Of a stretch of 17,412 bases of DNA, positions 1 through 6,809 are shown one piece after another; within the stretch, counting starts at the first letter, position 1, and each line of letters begins with the position of its first letter. The notes under the pieces are model-generated. The model saw nothing but the letters and a program-made list of their open reading frames with translations. It did not search any database and was not told the DNA's origin. The translations under genes and the position numbers were made by a program. Source of the DNA: JANMDU01 sp043755865 (GTDB lineage: Bacteria > Pseudomonadota > Gammaproteobacteria > Burkholderiales > Burkholderiaceae_C); the NCBI GenBank assembly GCA_043755865.1, contig JAYUSD010000182.1:1-17412 (forward strand), in the 5' to 3' direction.

Positions 1-212
1 AGCGCGAATACGAGCGCATTCCCTACGAGCCGCTCACGCAAGACGTACTTGGCATTCCAATTCGCAAAGTGGTGATCCAAGTCGAAGCAGGGCGCAACAT
101 GGCGGTACTGGTGGAAGCGGCCGTGCGCAACACGATTTTGCAATTGCGCGGGATCAATACCTTTGATGATTTCGTGGAGCGCCAGCGGCGGGCCATGGAT
201 CAAGGCTCTTGA
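1..212 (+). CDS. hprK: HPr kinase/phosphorylase, C-terminal end (partial)
   Basis: The gene enters from the left edge; its reading frame starts at base 3 and ends with TGA at 210-212, giving the last 69 residues. The segment GIPIRKVVIQVEAGRNMAVL, followed by an Ala-Val-Arg-Asn stretch, LRGIN and a closing FVERQRRAM, matches the C-terminal end of bacterial HprK. That region holds the P'-loop side of the HPr-binding surface and the regulatory C-terminal helix. HprK phosphorylates and dephosphorylates a serine of HPr or NPr-type phosphocarriers; in Proteobacteria it belongs to the PTS-Ntr regulatory system rather than sugar uptake. The catalytic P-loop lies outside the window, so the call rests on the C-terminal signature only. 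A hairpin at 303-330 closes the transcript. Confidence 0.82.
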   Translation, partial: REYERIPYEPLTQDVLGIPIRKVVIQVEAGRNMAVLVEAAVRNTILQLRGINTFDDFVERQRRAMDQGS

Positions 213-223
213 GCCATTTTTAG

Positions 224-282
224 GCTATTTAGGTGTGTAGCCGGCATAGAATAAGCGTGGAGTGCTACTAAATTCATAGTGT
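224..282. repeat. Dispersed repeat, copy A
   Basis: The stretch from GCTATTTAGG to TTCATAGT between hprK and mscL is closely related to 16731-16788 in the same orientation. Shared blocks are TAGCCGGCA, AGAATA and GCGTGGAGTGCTA (13 of 13), followed by a looser AT-rich tail. A weaker copy lies inverted at 9733-9772. The form resembles short intergenic repeats I know from Comamonadaceae genomes. No function is evident. Confidence 0.6.
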
Positions 283-302
283 TTATTTGCCTAGCACCCT
301 AT

Positions 303-330
303 AAAAAAAGCGCCGTGAAGGCGCTTTTTT
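303..330. terminator. Bidirectional intrinsic terminator between hprK and mscL
   Basis: An A-tract and AGCGCC are followed by the loop GTGAA, then GGCGCT and a T-tract. The stem has six GC-rich pairs extended by A:T pairs, with T-runs on both strands, so it can stop hprK transcripts (plus) and mscL transcripts (minus). It lies 17 bp beyond the mscL stop codon. Confidence 0.85.
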
Positions 331-346
331 GTGAGCTATAACCGAT

Positions 347-775
347 TTACTTTTTCAGCGAATCGCGAATTTCGCGCAGCAAGAGCACGTCTTCGGCTGG
401 CGCTGCGGGCGCTGCTGCAGGCTCTGCCTTCTTCATCTTATTCATCGCTTTAACCATTTGGAAAATGATGAAAGCCAAGATGATGAAATTAATCGTGATT
501 GTGATGAAGTTGCCATATGCGAAAAGGTTAGCACCCGCCTTGGTGAGCGAGTCGTAGCTGACCGCGCCTTCGACAGCTTTGGCGGGCGGAGAAAGCACCA
601 CAAACATCTCTGTGAAGTTTAAGCCGCCAAAGATTTTGCCCACGATGGGCATGATGATGTCCTTGACCAAAGAATCGACAATTTTGCCAAACGCGGCGCC
701 GATGATGACACCGACTGCCAAATCCATCACATTGCCCTTGAGAGCGAAATCCTTAAATTCTTGCATCATGCCCAT
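347..775 (-). CDS. mscL: Large-conductance mechanosensitive channel MscL
   Basis: This 142-residue protein matches the usual MscL length. The N-terminal amphipathic helix (MQEFKDFALKGNV) is followed by TM1 (about residues 19-45), with the signature DLAVGVIIGAAFGKIV that lines the pore. A periplasmic loop follows, then TM2 (about 85-108), an Ala/Pro-rich linker, and the C-terminal helix LLLREIRDSLKK that forms the cytoplasmic bundle. MscL is a homopentameric inner-membrane channel that opens under hypo-osmotic shock. The first ATG is preceded by AGGAG at 8 nt, so the MGMMQEF start is preferred over the internal ATGs. A consensus-like promoter lies upstream at 863-890, giving a leader of about 80 nt. 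The gene is monocistronic and divergent from petABC. Confidence 0.96.
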   Translation of the reverse strand: MGMMQEFKDFALKGNVMDLAVGVIIGAAFGKIVDSLVKDIIMPIVGKIFGGLNFTEMFVVLSPPAKAVEGAVSYDSLTKAGANLFAYGNFITITINFIILAFIIFQMVKAMNKMKKAEPAAAPAAPAEDVLLLREIRDSLKK

Positions 776-862
776 GTTAAATACTCCTGTTGTGTGGTTT
801 TGCCGGGGCGTACCGACGAATTCTTACTACCAAAGTTGTCTTTGGGTAGCTCGCCAACGCGC

Positions 863-890
863 AGTATCGCCGCAAAAAGCGCTCTGTCAA
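863..890 (-). promoter_or_regulatory. Predicted sigma-70 promoter of mscL
   Basis: Read on the minus strand, a perfect -35 TTGACA (885-890) is separated by 16 bp from a -10 GATACT (863-868). Transcription would start near 857, about 80 nt before the mscL ATG. The match is visible in the sequence; activity is inferred. Confidence 0.55.
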
Positions 891-961
891 GCTTGGTTTG
901 CGATTGGTGGGCTGGGCATCCGGCGTTTGACTTCGGAAAAGTATGTTTTGAAGGAGTTTGT

Positions 962-991
962 TTGAAATCGCCTTCTGCGCTCCGCTACAAT
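962..991 (+). promoter_or_regulatory. Predicted sigma-70 promoter of petABC
   Basis: TTGAAA (962-967), an 18-bp spacer and TACAAT (986-991) fit a sigma-70 promoter. The start point would be near 998, about 34 nt before the petA ATG, leaving a short leader that carries the GAGGA ribosome-binding site. It is the best promoter match in the 250-bp gap between mscL and petA. Confidence 0.55.
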
Positions 992-1031
992 TACGGGTTG
1001 TCCCTAAACACCCCAAATATTGAGGAAATCC

Positions 1032-1625
1032 ATGAGTAACGTGGACTCATCCAAGCGAACTTGGATCATTGCATCGGCTTGCGCAGGCGTGCCAGCGGTA
1101 GGTTTTGTCGCTGTTCCTTTTGTCAGCACTTTCTCTCCATCTGAGAAAGCCAAAGCAGCAGGCGCAGCCATTGAAGTTGATATTTCTGATATCAAACCTG
1201 GCGAGAAAATCGTGCGTGAATGGCGCGGTAAGCCGGTTTGGATCATGCGCCGTACGCCGGAGCAGCTGGCATCTTTGGCCCAAACGGAAGGTGATTTGGC
1301 TGACCCAAAATCGCTTCGTAAAGCGGACGAGACCACCCCCATGGTGGATACTCGCAACCAGTACCGCTCGCTTAAGCCCGAAATTTTTGTGGCCGTAGGT
1401 ATTTGCTCGCATTTGGGTTGCTCGCCATCTGATAAATTTGAGCCTGTGGCGCAATCTTTTGATGCCAATTGGAAAGGCGGTTTCCTCTGCCCCTGCCACG
1501 GCTCCACCTTCGACATGGCAGGCCGTGTTTATAAAAACAAACCTGCGCCAGACAATCTGGAAGTCCCACCGCACATGTACATCAGCGATACCCGGTTGCT
1601 GATCGGTGAATCTAAAGTAGCCTGA
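1032..1625 (+). CDS. petA: Ubiquinol-cytochrome c reductase, Rieske iron-sulfur subunit
   Basis: This is the Rieske [2Fe-2S] protein of the bc1 complex (complex III), which passes electrons from ubiquinol to cytochrome c1 on the periplasmic face. The 197-residue protein has an N-terminal membrane anchor (about residues 11-32) and a soluble domain with both Rieske boxes, CSHLGC (125-130) and CPCHGS (153-158). By family analogy, Cys125, His127, Cys153 and His156 bind the cluster and Cys130-Cys155 form the disulfide. The ATG at 1032 was chosen over the in-frame TTG at 1020 because GAGGA lies just upstream, 6 nt before it. The Tat-type signal reads SSKRTW, with Lys-Arg instead of Arg-Arg. petB starts 10 nt downstream, so the three pet genes form one operon. 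Confidence 0.97.
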   Translation: MSNVDSSKRTWIIASACAGVPAVGFVAVPFVSTFSPSEKAKAAGAAIEVDISDIKPGEKIVREWRGKPVWIMRRTPEQLASLAQTEGDLADPKSLRKADETTPMVDTRNQYRSLKPEIFVAVGICSHLGCSPSDKFEPVAQSFDANWKGGFLCPCHGSTFDMAGRVYKNKPAPDNLEVPPHMYISDTRLLIGESKVA

Positions 1626-1635
1626 GGCAAAACAC

Positions 1636-3063
1636 ATGGCTGAAATGAAAGACATCTCCCCCAACGCAGCAGTTGGCGAAAAATTGCTCAATTGGGTCGA
1701 CAACCGCTTCCCAGCATCCAAGCTCTACAAAGAGCATTTGAGCGAATATTACGCACCAAAAAACTTCAACTTTTGGTATTTCTTTGGCGCTCTGGCGCTT
1801 CTCGTGCTCGTGATCCAAATCGTCACGGGCATTTTCCTCACGATGCATTACAAGCCTGACGCAACACAAGCGTTTGCCTCTGTTGAATACATCATGCGCG
1901 ATGTGCCGTGGGGCTGGATGGTGCGCTACATGCATTCCACCGGCGCATCAGCGTTTTTCGTGGTGGTGTATCTGCATATGTTCCGTGGCTTGATCTACGG
2001 CTCATACCGCAAGCCGCGCGAGCTGATCTGGCTGTTTGGCTGCGGCATCTTCTTGTGCCTGATGGCAGAGGCCTTCATGGGCTATTTGTTGCCGTGGGGT
2101 CAGATGAGCTACTGGGGCGCGCAGGTGATCGTGAATTTGTTTGCTGCCGTGCCCTTTATCGGCCCTGATCTGGCACTTTTGATTCGCGGCGACTACGTGG
2201 TGGGCGATGCCACGCTGAACCGCTTCTTCGCGCTGCATGTGATCGCTGTGCCTTTGGTGTTGTTGGGCCTAGTAGCAGCTCACATCATTGCGCTGCACGA
2301 AGTGGGATCTAACAATCCTGACGGCGTAGAAATCAAAGCCAAGAAAGATCCAAAGACCGGCATTCCACTGGACGGCATTCCTTTCCATCCGTACTACACG
2401 GTGCACGATATTTTGGGAGTGAGTGTGTTTCTGATGGTGTTCTCAGCCATCGTGTTCTTCGCGCCAGAGTTAGGCGGTTACGCCCTAGAGTTCAACAACT
2501 TCATTCCTGCTGACCCCCTGAAAACGCCTGCGCATATTGCACCGGTTTGGTATTTCACGCCGTTCTATTCAATGCTGCGTGCCACCACTGATGAGATGGT
2601 GTACGTTTTCGTTGCACTGATTCTTGGTGGCGCGGCAATTGCTGTGATCAAGAATGTGGTCACGGGCATCTTGAAGCCGGCAGTCTTGGTGGCTGCTGTC
2701 GTCGCCTGTGCATTGCTGCTGGTCTTTGAAGCCAAATTCTGGGGCGTGGTCGTGATGGGAGCTGCGACCATTATTTTGTTTTTCTTGCCTTGGCTCGACT
2801 ACAGCCCGGTGAAATCGATTCGCTATCGCCCAAGCTGGCAAAAATGGTTGTATGGCATTTTCGTGTTTAACTTCTTCATCCTCGGCTATCTTGGTATCAA
2901 GCCGGTGGGCGTTTGGGGCATTGTTGCTGGTCAAGATTTAGCGGCGCGCATTTCCCAAATTGGTACGCTGTTTTACTTTGGTTTCTTCGTGCTGATGCCC
3001 GTATGGAGTCGCATCGGCCCCTTCAAGGAAGTGCCAGACCGCGTGACCTTCGAAGCGCATTGA
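1636..3063 (+). CDS. petB: Cytochrome b of the bc1 complex
   Basis: This 475-residue polytopic membrane protein carries both b-type hemes and the Qo and Qi quinone sites of complex III. Helix B has His100 and His114, and helix D has His201 and His216, as the heme ligand pairs. The second pair has 14 intervening residues instead of the 13 of mitochondrial cytochrome b. The Qo-site motif is PVWY (303-306) rather than mitochondrial PEWY, as I recall for beta- and gammaproteobacteria. LHEVGSNNPDG after helix D is the usual cytochrome b signature. The C-terminal part (about 320-455) adds several hydrophobic segments, consistent with the eight-helix bc1 type. A GAGG ribosome-binding site overlaps the end of petA, and petC follows after 19 nt. 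Confidence 0.97.
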   Translation: MAEMKDISPNAAVGEKLLNWVDNRFPASKLYKEHLSEYYAPKNFNFWYFFGALALLVLVIQIVTGIFLTMHYKPDATQAFASVEYIMRDVPWGWMVRYMHSTGASAFFVVVYLHMFRGLIYGSYRKPRELIWLFGCGIFLCLMAEAFMGYLLPWGQMSYWGAQVIVNLFAAVPFIGPDLALLIRGDYVVGDATLNRFFALHVIAVPLVLLGLVAAHIIALHEVGSNNPDGVEIKAKKDPKTGIPLDGIPFHPYYTVHDILGVSVFLMVFSAIVFFAPELGGYALEFNNFIPADPLKTPAHIAPVWYFTPFYSMLRATTDEMVYVFVALILGGAAIAVIKNVVTGILKPAVLVAAVVACALLLVFEAKFWGVVVMGAATIILFFLPWLDYSPVKSIRYRPSWQKWLYGIFVFNFFILGYLGIKPVGVWGIVAGQDLAARISQIGTLFYFGFFVLMPVWSRIGPFKEVPDRVTFEAH

Positions 3064-3082
3064 TCACGGGAGACGCAAACAT

Positions 3083-3838
3083 ATGAAAAAAATCATTCTC
3101 TCTCTCGTTGCGGCTTTGTCTTTTGCCTCTGCGTTCGCAGCAGGCGATGGCATCGCATGGGACAAAGCCTCGCCAAAGACCAATGATATGGCTGCGCTAC
3201 AAAACGGCGCAAAAATCTTCGTCAACTACTGCCTCAATTGCCACAGCGCCGCTTACATGCGCTACAACCGCTTAAAAGACATTGGCTTGACTGAGCAACA
3301 GATCAAAGACAACCTCTTGTTTTCGACTGACAAAGTCGGCGAGACCATGAAGGCTTCGATTGATCCCAAGCAAGCCAAGGAATGGTTTGGTGGCGTACCG
3401 CCTGATCTCACCGTGATTGCGCGTTCGCGTGCTGATGCAGACAAAGGCGCAGGCGCGGACTACCTCTACACCTTGCTACGCACCTACTATCGCGATGACA
3501 CGAAAGCCACCGGCTGGAACAACAAGGCTTACCCCAATATCGGTATGCCCAATCCGCTGTGGGAGCTGCAAGGCGAGCGTGAGCCGGTCTATCAAACGAT
3601 CAAAAATCACGGCAAGGAAGAGCAGGTCCTATCGGGCTGGAAACAAACCAAGCCTGGCCAACTCACGCCTTTGCAATACGACCAATCCGTCAATGATTTG
3701 GTGAGCTACTTGCAGTGGATGGGCGAGCCAGGTCAAAACCAGCGCGTTCGTATCGGTGTTTGGGTGCTGATATTTCTCAGCATTTTCACCATCATTGCTT
3801 GGCGCCTGAATGCCGCATTCTGGAAAGATATCAAATAA
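3083..3838 (+). CDS. petC: Cytochrome c1 of the bc1 complex
   Basis: The protein has 251 residues. The signal peptide MKKIILSLVAALSFASAFA is probably cut after residue 19. The heme c motif CLNCH lies at 50-54 (Cys50 and Cys53 thioethers, His54 axial). PPDLT (106-110) and the GMP sequence around Met155, the likely sixth heme ligand, are typical of cytochrome c1. A single C-terminal membrane anchor (about 224-241) holds the domain on the periplasmic face. It accepts electrons from the Rieske cluster and reduces soluble cytochrome c. GGGAGACGC upstream of the ATG supports the start. It is the last gene of petABC, and a terminator at 3887-3926 follows. Confidence 0.97.
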   Translation: MKKIILSLVAALSFASAFAAGDGIAWDKASPKTNDMAALQNGAKIFVNYCLNCHSAAYMRYNRLKDIGLTEQQIKDNLLFSTDKVGETMKASIDPKQAKEWFGGVPPDLTVIARSRADADKGAGADYLYTLLRTYYRDDTKATGWNNKAYPNIGMPNPLWELQGEREPVYQTIKNHGKEEQVLSGWKQTKPGQLTPLQYDQSVNDLVSYLQWMGEPGQNQRVRIGVWVLIFLSIFTIIAWRLNAAFWKDIK

Positions 3839-3886
3839 TTCTTGATGCAGCTGCTTTGATTCATTTTGAGTAGCCGCATCGCCACC

Positions 3887-3926
3887 GGAGTGGAGCGCAA
3901 ATGTGCTTCCACTCCTTTTGATTTTT
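3887..3926 (+). terminator. Intrinsic terminator after petC
   Basis: GGAGTGGA (3887-3894) pairs with TCCACTCC (3908-3915) around a 13-nt loop and is followed by TTTTGATTTTT. It closes petABC and ends directly at the sspA ribosome-binding site, so sspA probably has its own start of transcription or depends on read-through. Confidence 0.75.
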
Positions 3927-3940
3927 AGGAGCTCACACCC

Positions 3941-4552
3941 ATGATGGTGCTTTACTCGGGTACAACTTGCCCTTTTTCCCACCGCAGTCGTTTCGTGTTG
4001 TTTGAAAAAGGCATGGATTTTGAAATCCGTGATGTGGACTTGTATAACAAGCCCGAAGATATCAATGTGATGAATCCTTATGGCCAAGTGCCGATTCTCG
4101 TTGAGCGTGATTTGATTTTGTATGAATCCAACATCATCAATGAATACATTGATGAACGCTTCCCGCATCCACAGCTGATGCCAGGTGACCCGGTAGATCG
4201 CGCCCGCGTGCGTTTGTTCTTGCTCAACTTTGAAAAAGAGCTGTTTACCAACGTATCCATCTTAGAAAACCGTGCCTTGAAGGGCAACGACAAGGTGCTG
4301 GAAAAAGCGCGGCACCATATTCGCGACAAGCTCACACAAATGGCGCCGGTTTTTCTGAAAAATAAATTCATCATGGGTGATAATTTTTCTATGCTCGATG
4401 TGGCGCTCGCGCCGCTCTTGTGGCGTTTGGATTACTACGGCATCGAGCTGTCGAAAAACGCTGCACCTTTGCTCAAATACGCCGAGCGCATTTTCTCGCG
4501 CCCTGCCTACATTGAAGCGCTCACGCCGTCTGAGAAGGTGATGCGCAAGTAA
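3941..4552 (+). CDS. sspA: Stringent starvation protein A (GST-fold RNA polymerase-associated protein)
   Basis: SspA binds RNA polymerase holoenzyme and shifts transcription under starvation and acid stress; it has a glutathione-S-transferase fold without GST activity. This 203-residue protein has the thioredoxin-like N-terminal domain (MVLYSGTTCPFSHRSRFVL) with the VP at 50-51 preceding the second strand, and the surface motif Pro75-His76-Pro77, which corresponds to the PHP motif needed for SspA function in E. coli. The helical C-terminal domain follows (about 85-203). TAGGAG lies 9 nt before the ATG at 3941. The next in-frame ATG is adjacent, so the start could shift by one codon. The petABC-sspA-sspB order is the usual betaproteobacterial one. 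Confidence 0.93.
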   Translation: MMVLYSGTTCPFSHRSRFVLFEKGMDFEIRDVDLYNKPEDINVMNPYGQVPILVERDLILYESNIINEYIDERFPHPQLMPGDPVDRARVRLFLLNFEKELFTNVSILENRALKGNDKVLEKARHHIRDKLTQMAPVFLKNKFIMGDNFSMLDVALAPLLWRLDYYGIELSKNAAPLLKYAERIFSRPAYIEALTPSEKVMRK

Positions 4553-4590
4553 ATCGCTTCGGAAGTAAGTGTTGTGACACTTGCCCTCAT

Positions 4591-4620
4591 AAAACGGCCT
4601 GCTCCTGTGCAGGCCGTTTT
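4591..4620 (+). terminator. Perfect hairpin terminator between sspA and sspB
   Basis: AAAACGGCCTGC (4591-4602) and GCAGGCCGTTTT (4609-4620) form a perfect 12-bp stem with a 6-nt loop. The T-tract is part of the stem. It begins 38 nt after the sspA stop and ends only 21 nt before the sspB ATG, so it may attenuate expression of sspB relative to sspA. Confidence 0.82.
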
Positions 4621-4641
4621 GCTTTGTTACCATAGAGCATC

Positions 4642-5262
4642 ATGATCGATTCCAGCCAGTCCACCTCCACTCGCCCCTATTTGCTGCGCGCGCTCTATGA
4701 ATGGTGCGTTGACAATAACCTCACGCCCTATATAGCCGCCTATGTTGATGATTCGGTGAAAGTACCGCGTGATCACGTGAAAAACAACGAGATCGTGCTT
4801 AACATCAGCATGGATGCAACGAGCAATTTACAGATCGGCAATGATTTTCTGCAGTTTAAAGCGCGCTTTGGCGGCGTGGCGCGAGAGATCGTCGTGCCGA
4901 TTGGCCACATCATTGCCATCTATGCCCGAGAAAATGGCCAAGGTATGGCTTTTCCCGTGCCACAGTTGATACCGCCTCGTGGCGAGGTCAAGGAGAGCCC
5001 GGCAGTTGAGCGTCGCCTGCAGGGCCTTCGGCAAGTCGGTGGCTCTGAATCTGGCGCGGCGCTTGGAAGCTCCGTGCCGGTCGCTGACAATCCTTTGCTG
5101 CAATCGTCTGCGCCAAGTACGGCTGAGCCCGCAAAAATAGTCAAGCTCAAGTCGGCGCCATCAGCGGTCAAAATCGCCAGCGACGAAGATCCAACCGAGT
5201 CAAGCCTAAAAAAGGGTGCAGGAAAAGGCGCCGCTAGACCGTCGCTCACGAGAATCAAATAA
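4642..5262 (+). CDS. sspB: Stringent starvation protein B (ClpXP specificity adaptor)
   Basis: SspB tethers ssrA-tagged proteins to the ClpXP protease. The conserved substrate-binding domain covers about residues 10-115, with RPYLLRALYEWCVDN, then VPRDHVKNNEIVLNIS, and FKARFGGVAREIVVPI. A long Ala/Ser/Pro/Lys-rich, probably disordered linker follows (about 120-200). The extreme C-terminus, SLTRIK, resembles the short ClpX-binding tail LRVVK of the E. coli protein. The 206-residue length is longer than in E. coli (165) because of the linker. The ribosome-binding site before 4642 is weak (AGAG), and the terminator 21 nt upstream suggests limited read-through from sspA. Confidence 0.92.
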   Translation: MIDSSQSTSTRPYLLRALYEWCVDNNLTPYIAAYVDDSVKVPRDHVKNNEIVLNISMDATSNLQIGNDFLQFKARFGGVAREIVVPIGHIIAIYARENGQGMAFPVPQLIPPRGEVKESPAVERRLQGLRQVGGSESGAALGSSVPVADNPLLQSSAPSTAEPAKIVKLKSAPSAVKIASDEDPTESSLKKGAGKGAARPSLTRIK

Positions 5263-5271
5263 AGCATCGGC

Positions 5272-5277
5272 TAGAAT
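5272..5277 (+). promoter_or_regulatory. Possible -10 box for tRNA-Thr
   Basis: TAGAAT lies 9 nt upstream of the tRNA 5' end and 9 nt after the sspB stop codon. I see no good -35 at 16-18 bp upstream, so this is a partial match supported mainly by position. Confidence 0.35.
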
Positions 5278-5286
5278 AGGGCTCGT

Positions 5287-5361
5287 GCCGCTTTAGCTCA
5301 GTGGTAGAGCAACCGCCTTGTAAGCGGTAGGTCGTCAGTTCAATCCCGACAAGCGGCACCA
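5287..5361 (+). tRNA. tRNA-Thr (anticodon TGT)
   Basis: A full cloverleaf can be drawn by hand. The acceptor stem is GCCGCTT (5287-5293) with AAGCGGC (5351-5357); the D-arm contains TAGCTCAGTGGTAGAGC. The anticodon stem ACCGC/GCGGT encloses the loop CTTGTAA, with anticodon TGT at 5319-5321. The T-arm holds GTTCAATCC. The CCA end is encoded (5359-5361) after discriminator A5358. The anticodon TGT reads ACA and, by wobble, other Thr codons. Confidence 0.97.
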
Positions 5362-5367
5362 CCTCAT

Positions 5368-5395
5368 CTGAGTAGTCTGCAATTCAGGCTTTTTT
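5368..5395 (+). terminator. Probable terminator after tRNA-Thr
   Basis: CTGAGT (5368-5373) can pair with ATTCAG (5382-5387), including one G-U pair, and is followed by GCTTTTTT. The stem is short. It overlaps the stop codon of the converging DUF721 gene. Confidence 0.45.
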
Positions 5396-5804
5396 AGTGT
5401 CGCATCGAAATCTTGATGCGTATCTCTTGAACAGCTTGGCCATGCGTGCGCAAATGCGCAGCAAGCGCCGGGCTTAATTGACGCAATTTAGCAGCCACAG
5501 AGCTGTTGGCTGCCAACAGGCACCATTGGCCTTCATCTAGAGGCCCGGCTTGAATGCCGCCGAGCATGCTGGCTGGAATCAAGGGAGTGACGAGGCGCAA
5601 GCACTCGGCAGAATGTTTGGCCAATTGCGCCAAGCCTGCCAAGCCGGGCGAGCTTTGCATCGCTTGGGCGACAGGAATCGCGCCCTTTACACGCACCGTG
5701 CGTAGTGGCAGGTAAGATGGCAGGCGAGGAGCTAGCTTGGGCTTGCCTAGCGCAGTGGGTTTGACAGACACGATAAACGATTGTTGGGATTTCACACAAT
5801 GCAT
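5394..5804 (-). CDS. DUF721 / DciA-like protein
   Basis: This is a small, basic 136-residue protein. Its C-terminal half (about 55-136) has the DUF721 pattern: a helical segment LAGLAQLAKHSAECLRLVTPLIP, then CLLAANSSVAAKLRQLSPALAAHL and a final strand EIRIKI. DUF721 includes DciA, the helicase loader and operator of bacteria that lack DnaC; whether this copy acts so is inference. In Burkholderiales the family member sits, as here, back to back with an M23 peptidase gene and secA. The ATG at 5802-5804 was chosen because it begins the sequence nearest the conserved region with a -10-like GATAAT just upstream (minus strand). It has no clear ribosome-binding site, so a leaderless mRNA or the GTG three codons later are alternatives. 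Upstream codons would invade the M23 gene. Confidence 0.6.
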   Translation of the reverse strand: MHCVKSQQSFIVSVKPTALGKPKLAPRLPSYLPLRTVRVKGAIPVAQAMQSSPGLAGLAQLAKHSAECLRLVTPLIPASMLGGIQAGPLDEGQWCLLAANSSVAAKLRQLSPALAAHLRTHGQAVQEIRIKISMRH

Positions 5805-6755
5805 TTGATTATCACGGATGCCTGGCTGGCCAAGACCAGACCGATGCATTTAAGCGGCACGAAATTGATTGCAGCCGGCTTTGGCTTGGCGCTGGCCTTG
5901 ATGCTGGTTGCTGTTGGCCTGTATCACTTGGTGTTTCTGAAAGGCGCACGCGAGGGCTGGCCAGTGATCGGCACGCTGGTGAAAATGGTGGTGAAGGACG
6001 AATTTGACCAACGCGACCGCTTCATGCGCGAAAACATCGATGCAATGGCTAAAAAAGTCGGTGAAATGCAAGCGAGGGTGGTGCAACTGGAGGCGCTGAC
6101 CGAGCGTGTTTCGCAATTGGCAGGGGTGCCCATGCCGGCCAGCGCAAAAACTGTGCCGGGGCAGGGCGGTGCGCTGGTTGGCGCGCGTTCGCTGAGCATC
6201 GAAGAATTGCGTCAGACGTTGGCCGATTTAGAAGCAGTGAGCAACAGCAAAGCCGATTTGCTTACTGTGATGGAATCGCGTTTGTTTGATCAAAAAATCG
6301 CCAAAGTGATGCTGCCGACAGCGCAGCCTGTGCCGGGCTCGCATTTGGGCTCGCATTTTGGTTTTAGGATTGACCCAATCACCGGGCGCTCGGCCTTGCA
6401 TACAGGCTTAGATTTTCAGGCCGATCCTGGCACGCCAATTTTGGCCGCAGCAGGGGGCGTGGTGGTGGTGCAGGAATACCATGCTGCGTATGGCAACATG
6501 GTGGAAATAGACCACGGCAATGGTCTGGTCACGCGCTATGCGCACGCCTTAACCACTGCTGTGAAAAAAGGTGATCTGATCAAGCGTGGCCAAAAAATTG
6601 CTACGGTGGGCTCGACGGGCCGCTCGACAGGGCCGCATTTGCATTTTGAGGTGTTAGCCGACGGCACGCCGCAAGATCCGCAAAAATTCCTTACCACCGG
6701 TGGCACAGTGCTGCCGCCGAGCCAAGTATTGGCTAAGGCGCAAAACAAGCGCTGA
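5799..6755 (+). CDS. Membrane-anchored M23-family (LytM-type) peptidase
   Basis: This 318-residue envelope protein is likely a cell-wall endopeptidase or a regulator of amidases. A short cytoplasmic start (MHLIITDAWLAKTRP) precedes one membrane segment (about 22-47). Two probable coiled-coil stretches follow (about 65-110 and 132-165), then the LytM domain (about 182-300). The zinc-site residues of the family are present: His201 and Asp205 in HTGLD, and His282 in HLHFEV, with His249 and His280 as catalytic histidines. An active enzyme, rather than a degenerate EnvC/NlpD type, is therefore likely. The ATG at 5799 is preferred (GGGA 9 nt upstream, N-terminus typical of this family); an earlier TTG at 5781 is open but less likely. 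A terminator overlaps its stop codon. Confidence 0.88.
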   Translation: MHLIITDAWLAKTRPMHLSGTKLIAAGFGLALALMLVAVGLYHLVFLKGAREGWPVIGTLVKMVVKDEFDQRDRFMRENIDAMAKKVGEMQARVVQLEALTERVSQLAGVPMPASAKTVPGQGGALVGARSLSIEELRQTLADLEAVSNSKADLLTVMESRLFDQKIAKVMLPTAQPVPGSHLGSHFGFRIDPITGRSALHTGLDFQADPGTPILAAAGGVVVVQEYHAAYGNMVEIDHGNGLVTRYAHALTTAVKKGDLIKRGQKIATVGSTGRSTGPHLHFEVLADGTPQDPQKFLTTGGTVLPPSQVLAKAQNKR

Positions 6756-6784
6756 GGCGATAAACGCGCGTTTGCCTCATTTTT
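6753..6784 (+). terminator. Intrinsic terminator after the M23 peptidase gene
   Basis: TGAGGC (6753-6758, including the stop codon) pairs with GCCTCA (6774-6779). Inside, the self-complementary AAACGCGCGTTT continues the stem after a 3-nt bulge, and TTTTT follows. It separates the peptidase gene from the secA leader, so secA should have its own promoter in 6785-6839. Confidence 0.7.
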
Positions 6785-6809
6785 GGCGCGGCAGGCCAGC
6801 GCGAACAGA

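Noticed and set aside
579..1039. Two overlapping plus-strand ORFs across the mscL start and the mscL-petA gap
   Set aside because: They overlap mscL in antisense and the petABC promoter, have no family resemblance and no ribosome-binding site. mscL and petA explain the region.
1004..1721. Long minus-strand ORFs opposite petA
   Set aside because: They are antisense shadows of a highly conserved gene with no recognisable protein features.
5761..5789. TTGACA at 5761-5766 as a promoter for the M23 peptidase gene
   Set aside because: The -35 is perfect but the bases 16-18 bp downstream (TTGGGA region) do not resemble a -10.
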